A DNA stretch of 64,000 nt. It comes from Actinomycetes bacterium. GTDB lineage: Bacteria; Actinomycetota; Acidimicrobiia; Acidimicrobiales; Acidimicrobiaceae. The notes beneath the pieces were generated by a model. That model made no database searches and had not been told where the DNA came from. It saw only the letters and a program-made list of their open reading frames with translations. The stretch lies in the NCBI GenBank assembly GCA_021822605.1, contig JAKAQL010000007.1, positions 1 through 64,000 on the forward strand, read 5' to 3'. Position 1 is the stretch's first letter; each line of letters starts with the position of its first letter. A program made the position numbers and the translations under genes. Below are positions 60,441 to 64,000 of this stretch, piece after piece.

Positions 60441-60874
60441 CAGCTCACGATCCCAAGGACTGACAGATAGGCAGCTTTGGCCTGGCTGATAACCGATGCA
60501 TTTGCCTCATAGCTGTATTGAGCGGTAACGAGGTTCCCGAGTTGGGTACCAAGGTTGACCCCTGGTTCCTTGACCATACCCTGCTTGTTCGCCAGCGTGG
60601 AGCTGGGATCGTAGGTAAGCTCACCGTTGGGCTTAGGTGTGACGATCGAACTCACCTGCACGCCATCACCGAGCGCATAGTTCGTAAAATTAGGAATGCC
60701 GGAAGCGTTTACCGAAGGTTTTGGAGCAACCAGGACCTCTTGCTCTTGGTATTGTGGTTGATTGACCCCGGCGATATCATTGGCATTGGCGATATTGGAA
60801 CCGATCGAATCGAGCCATGTCTGTTCGACACTAACGCCTGTTCCCGCGATATTGATTGCACCGAATAGTGACAT
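60440..60874 (-). CDS. flgC: Flagellar proximal rod protein FlgC
   Basis: A 144-aa rod protein with N-terminal INIAGTGVSVEQTWLDSIGSNIANANDI and C-terminal NLGTQLGNLVTAQYSYEANASVISQAKAAYLSVLGI. Both ends carry the coiled motif shared by rod and hook proteins. Sharing one base with flgB on one side and fliE on the other. Confidence 0.93.
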   Translation of the reverse strand: MSLFGAINIAGTGVSVEQTWLDSIGSNIANANDIAGVNQPQYQEQEVLVAPKPSVNASGIPNFTNYALGDGVQVSSIVTPKPNGELTYDPSSTLANKQGMVKEPGVNLGTQLGNLVTAQYSYEANASVISQAKAAYLSVLGIVS

Positions 60875-61212
60875 TAGAACTGACCTCCCATTGCCCCTGA
60901 AAGGATCTGGAATTGCGTCGTCAGTTGATCAGAGACTGCCTGATAGGCAAGTGCATTGTTCTGCAATCGTACCAACTGGTTGCCCATAGAGACATTATTG
61001 CCATCGAGTGACTCCGGATTCGTCGACGGGGTGAGGGTCGCTGATGCCGCCCCCCCATTGGCCAGCGCATTGGAGAGCGAAGACTGGAATGAGACATTGG
61101 TCGCCTGAAAACCTGGCGTGTTGACGTTGGCTAAGTTATTCGCGATCGCCTGCTGCTGTGCTGTCAATCCATCAAGAGCAAACTGGAGAGCCTGAATCGA
61201 GGTAGAACCCAC
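60874..61212 (-). CDS. flgB: Flagellar proximal rod protein FlgB
   Basis: A 112-aa rod protein: IQALQFALDGLTAQQQAIANNLANVNTPGFQATNVSFQSSL at the N-terminus, and the C-terminal NNVSMGNQLVRLQNNALAYQAVSDQLTTQFQIL. The start is GTG, with AAGGG 7 nt before it. It is the first gene of the basal-body unit after the 364-nt gap, so the main promoter probably lies in that gap. Confidence 0.93.
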   Translation of the reverse strand: MGSTSIQALQFALDGLTAQQQAIANNLANVNTPGFQATNVSFQSSLSNALANGGAASATLTPSTNPESLDGNNVSMGNQLVRLQNNALAYQAVSDQLTTQFQILSGAMGGQF

Positions 61213-61576
61213 GGCACCGCCCTTTCAAAGTAAGGCTATCCATGGCCCACTTCCGAGCGATCCATGCCCGCAGGAAAAGCTTCGGTTCACCCATGCACCC
61301 ACTTAAATAACTTTTGTAGCTGGGTGCCATATCATCGCATTCACCTGTGGTAAGAAGCCAAGTCGAAGTGAAGGAATGGTATCATCCACCGAAACAAAAC
61401 CAAGAGAACCCCTTGCTGGGCCTGCTGGAGTGAACGGGGTAACGTACCGGCAACAGTAAGGATCACCTACAAAGGAATTGAGTGATCGTGTGCAAGTTAT
61501 TGAATGGCGACGACCGCCACGCGAATGAAGATCAGCGCGGCATGGAGTAAAAACATTATGCCATTGGCGCTACCAG
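61213..61576 (-). other. Intergenic region upstream of flgB
   Basis: No ORF that I can support. It is the only large gap in the flagellar cluster and is expected to carry the promoter for the 28-kb-scale rod-to-flhA unit or part of it. On the minus strand TAAG, 15 nt and ACCGAAGC lies about 70 nt before the flgB start and partly resembles the flagellar sigma-28 pattern (TAAA-N15-GCCGATAA). A housekeeping-like TTGGTT-N16-TACCAT is also present. Neither is strong. Confidence 0.35.
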
Positions 61577-61855
61577 TTAGGCAAGTACGTCTATCAACAC
61601 AATCCGTGAGGAATCCTTCATTCGAGAGTATCTGAGGACCGTTGCAAAGGTATCCATCCGCGCCCGCAACTCCTCGCTTAGCTCCTGCGTGCGAAGGACA
61701 AGGGCCTCGGAACGGTCCCGTAAGACGCGGGGGAGATGGACGCTCGGTTGGGCACGGCAGAAACTCGTGGTTACCACTTTTCCGGTAGCCAGGGAATCGG
61801 CAACAGCGTTCAGATGCTCCTCATAAGCATCGAGATAGGCGAGCCACTCATCCAT
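61577..61855 (-). CDS. Small protein after fliS, possibly FliT-like
   Basis: A 92-aa ORF that overlaps the fliS stop by 8 nt. It is mostly helical (WLAYLDAYEEHLNAVADSL; RDRSEALVLRTQELSEELRARMDTFATVL), the texture and place expected of a FliT-type filament-cap chaperone. Sequence similarity is too weak for me to assert it. Real coding is supported by the tight coupling and by the use of codons like its neighbours. Confidence 0.65.
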   Translation of the reverse strand: MDEWLAYLDAYEEHLNAVADSLATGKVVTTSFCRAQPSVHLPRVLRDRSEALVLRTQELSEELRARMDTFATVLRYSRMKDSSRIVLIDVLA

Positions 61856-62228
61856 CTGAGCTCACCAACACCGCCGCTTGGCGCCAGGCGGCCATTAGCG
61901 GGCGAAGCACGGCCTCCGCCTCTGCTAAGAGTTCACGCTCCTTGGTGAGGTTCGATCGTACGAGGCGATCGAGCGAGTACTCGTAGATTCGGCGAATATC
62001 ACTTGCGCCATCCCAAAGTTCCACCTGCAGACAGTCGCGGAGTAGCGCCACGACAGCCTGAGCATTCTTCAACCCACAGTGGATCTCGTACAGATCGTTA
62101 GCCTCATAACCGCTGATCGCACGGGCGAGTGACGCATCCAACTGATCGACGACCATCACCAGACGCATCGCTGGCGTAGCCGTCTGGACTGCATTGACCG
62201 TGTAACTACGCTTGCCGGAATAGGCCAC
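61848..62228 (-). CDS. fliS: Flagellin export chaperone FliS
   Basis: About 126 aa from the GTG at 62228 (VAYSGKRSYTVNAVQTATP), with AGGA upstream. The track start at 62261 overlaps fliD. Helical pattern PAMRLVMVVDQLDASLARAISGYEANDLYEIHCGLKNAQAVVALL matches FliS, including the NAQAVVxxL region that in this family is usually KAQDII. It binds the flagellin C-terminus before export. Order fliD-fliS is usual. Confidence 0.85.
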   Translation of the reverse strand: MAYSGKRSYTVNAVQTATPAMRLVMVVDQLDASLARAISGYEANDLYEIHCGLKNAQAVVALLRDCLQVELWDGASDIRRIYEYSLDRLVRSNLTKERELLAEAEAVLRPLMAAWRQAAVLVSSDG

Positions 62229-62244
62229 GTGACATCCATCCTTT

Positions 62245-64000
62245 CTACGGGAGTTGGGCAATCTCGCTGGTGAGATAACTTCCCTGGTTCTTCAACGACC
62301 CAAGCTGGGTCTCCATATTGTCGAACTCCTGCTGGAGCATCTGCTGCTCTGGGTTGATCATCGGCGTATAGTTCGCATACTGTTGCTGCAGACTCGAGAT
62401 CTGCTGATTGATGCTAGCAATCGTGGTGGTGATCGAACCATTCACCGGATCGCTCGCCTGGTATCCGGTCGTGGCGAAACCGCCAGCGATGCCGGGGGTG
62501 TAGTTGAAGTTCCCCAGGTTGGTTGCGGTTCCGGAGATCCCCGTCGCGGTCACCTGAACCGTAAGCCCTGCCAGGGTCGGGTTGGTGATGGGGGCGGAGA
62601 GAAACTGTCCACTGCCAGTGGCCTGAACCCCGTCGATGGTTCCTGCCACGTCCGTCCCGGCATAACTCGTACCGGCTGCAGTGAGTCCGAGTTGGCCGGT
62701 AGTTCCACTAGTGGCAACCGAAAAGCTCTCCGCCGATCCATAGGAATCCGACGACACCACAAGCTGAGAGCCGGAGGAACTCGTATTCACTGTCGCCGAG
62801 AGCGAGAGGCCAGAGGCCACAAAAGCAGCGTTGAGACCTTGAGCGATACTCGTGAGCGACTCGCCCGCACTTGCCGCATAGGTGGCGGTAGCCCCAGAGG
62901 AGGTGATCGAGAGGTTCTCGGCACTCGCAATCGACCCTCCAGAGATGACACTACCAGTGTCCACCGCTTGGGTCGCTGACTGGGTGATCACGATCGGATA
63001 GCTCCCCGCAGCAGTCGCATCACCTGCGTAGTTCAAGGTGACCGACCCGGAGTAGGCGTTTGATGTGGCCTGTAGGTCCCCACCTTGGGTAAAGAGCGAG
63101 GCAATCTGCGAAGGAATCGCATCAAAGGCTTGGGCGAAGGTGGTGGCGTTAAAGTCGATAGAACCGTTCTTGTTGAGGTTCAACCCTGCAGTAGCTGCAG
63201 TGGATCCATCGAAGCCAACCACATTCGAGATAACTCCGAGAATCTGCGAGGTGATCGCGTTCAAGCTTGAGCTGCCCATCAGCGGCCCACCGGTAGCAGT
63301 TGCCTCGTTGTAACCAGCGTACTTGTTGATATCGGATAACGCCTGGTTCGCAGCGGTCACCAACATCTGTACGTTCGTCGCCATCGATGTGCCATCCGGA
63401 GTGACAGAGAGGGTCACTGGCGAAGAACCCGGTGTCTGTGCCGAGACTAGATTGATGCTCACGCCCGGCAAGACACCGGAGATCGTGTTGGTCTGCGAGG
63501 ACAACGTATAACCATTCGAACCACCAACGCTGATGACCGCGTCCTGGCCCTCGGTGATCGAGTTGAAGGCGCCGACGGATCCTGAAAACGGTGATGACTC
63601 AACGGTGATGTTGCCACCGGTTCCGGTGGTGTTGGAGGAGAGCTGCAAAATATAGGTGTTCGTACCGACTTGGACGGCAGACGCGGTCACTCCAGCGTTC
63701 GCAGAATTGAAGTTACTGACCACCTGGCTAAGACTGCCGCTGCCAGCGGAGACCTCCGCCGCCGAGAAGGTGCCTTGCGCCAGACCCGAGGTGCCAATGC
63801 CCAGGGTAACGGTGCCACCTGACCCGTCGGTCAGTGTCGTGGTGGAGCCAGCTTGGACGTTGTTGATACTCGTCGCAGTCCCATCCAGCGTAATGGATCC
63901 GGCAGTGCCGACTGAAGCAGTCGACTGAGTTCCAAGTCCAAGGCTTGTCAACGCCGTGCCGCCGGTAACCTGCAGTGAAGAGGAGCTACCAAGCAAGGCG
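62245..64000 (-). CDS. fliD: Flagellar filament cap protein FliD, 5' end outside the window
   Basis: At least 585 aa, open to the right edge; the N-terminal D0 helix (GLDTxxIV-type) is not in view, so the track start at 63996 is not the real one. The sequence is Ser/Thr/Gly/Ala rich, with FliD-type repeats: ITEGQDAVISVGGSNGYTLSSQTNTISGVLPGVSINLVSAQT is the N-terminal to middle signature, and the C-terminal INQQISSLQQQYANYTPMINPEQQMLQQEFDNMETQLGSLKNQGSYL is the coiled end. It caps the filament and helps flagellin fold. It lies upstream of fliS. Confidence 0.88.
   Translation of the reverse strand, partial: ALLGSSSSLQVTGGTALTSLGLGTQSTASVGTAGSITLDGTATSINNVQAGSTTTLTDGSGGTVTLGIGTSGLAQGTFSAAEVSAGSGSLSQVVSNFNSANAGVTASAVQVGTNTYILQLSSNTTGTGGNITVESSPFSGSVGAFNSITEGQDAVISVGGSNGYTLSSQTNTISGVLPGVSINLVSAQTPGSSPVTLSVTPDGTSMATNVQMLVTAANQALSDINKYAGYNEATATGGPLMGSSSLNAITSQILGVISNVVGFDGSTAATAGLNLNKNGSIDFNATTFAQAFDAIPSQIASLFTQGGDLQATSNAYSGSVTLNYAGDATAAGSYPIVITQSATQAVDTGSVISGGSIASAENLSITSSGATATYAASAGESLTSIAQGLNAAFVASGLSLSATVNTSSSGSQLVVSSDSYGSAESFSVATSGTTGQLGLTAAGTSYAGTDVAGTIDGVQATGSGQFLSAPITNPTLAGLTVQVTATGISGTATNLGNFNYTPGIAGGFATTGYQASDPVNGSITTTIASINQQISSLQQQYANYTPMINPEQQMLQQEFDNMETQLGSLKNQGSYLTSEIAQLP

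Noticed and set aside
61201-61320. Possible c-di-GMP riboswitch upstream of flgB
   Set aside because: The region has G-rich stretches, but not the conserved GEMM sequence blocks.
1-64000. CRISPR arrays, prophage or integrative element beyond the IS607 fragment
   Set aside because: No regularly spaced repeats, integrase or phage structural genes were seen; the rest is core genome plus one decayed operon.

Overview
The window looks like a chromosomal segment of an actinobacterium of the Acidimicrobiia type. This is an inference from gene content, not from a marker search. The actinobacterial signals are a WhiB regulator beside two ArsA-type ATPases, a SigR/RsrA sigma/anti-sigma pair, a DUF2342-type zincin next to tilS, a folE-folP-folB-folK-coaX-lysS block, two TrkA genes divergent from an APC permease, and a GlnR-like regulator. 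A complete-looking flagellar export and basal-body cluster, moderate GC by eye and compact overlapping genes would fit a motile Ferrimicrobium/Acidithrix-like bacterium.

Layout. 1-830: end of an IS607-type insertion element (5' part of tnpB, and a tnpA broken by an in-frame stop). 947-9518: minus-strand block sigR, rsrA, a 66-aa Cys/His protein, zincin, tilS, hpt, folE, folP, folB, folK, coaX, lysS; the last six overlap by 4 nt at each junction and end at a hairpin terminator. 9632-13786: tRNA-Thr(CGU), holB, tmk, topA. 13819-18444: an APC permease fused to an OB-fold-like tail, divergent from two TrkA proteins and a HAD-IB phosphatase. 18445-19239: about 0.8 kb with no gene I can support. 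19240-20293: a 26-aa membrane peptide and a SigA/SigB-family sigma factor. 20427-26208: nadE with a small unknown gene, then two ABC exporter ATPase/permease pairs. 26275-31658: lipoprotein, Nudix, glnA-glnR, an ErpA-like protein and an Mrp-like P-loop protein. 31758-34386: a decayed ferric-type ABC importer (binding protein, permease and ATPase all pseudogenes). 34519-39869: DUF2079 membrane protein, Nudix, tRNA-Pro(CGG), a response regulator whose 3' end overlaps the tRNA, two ArsA-like ATPases and whiB.

40259-64000 is one long minus-strand flagellar cluster. In transcription order it reads fliD (5' end outside the window), fliS, a 92-aa gene, a 364-nt gap, flgB, flgC, fliE, fliF, fliG, fliH, fliI, fliJ, a NlpC/P60 plus lytic transglycosylase gene, fliK, flgD, flgE, flbD, motA, motB, fliL, fliM, fliN, fliO, fliP, fliQ, fliR, flhB, flhA, an FlhF/Jag-N-like protein without a GTPase domain, and a 76-aa membrane protein. 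It encodes the MS ring, switch, export gate, export ATPase, proximal rod, hook, stator and filament cap. Distal rod genes (flgF/flgG), flgK/flgL, flagellin and chemotaxis genes are not here.

Most of the window is ordinary core genome. The parts most worth a second look are the decaying ABC importer with a 5-bp tandem repeat that sets its reading frame, the permease/OB-fold fusion, the odd flagellar proteins (two-hydrolase wall enzyme, GTPase-less FlhF-like protein, FliM without its usual N-terminal motif), and the small Cys protein behind sigR-rsrA.
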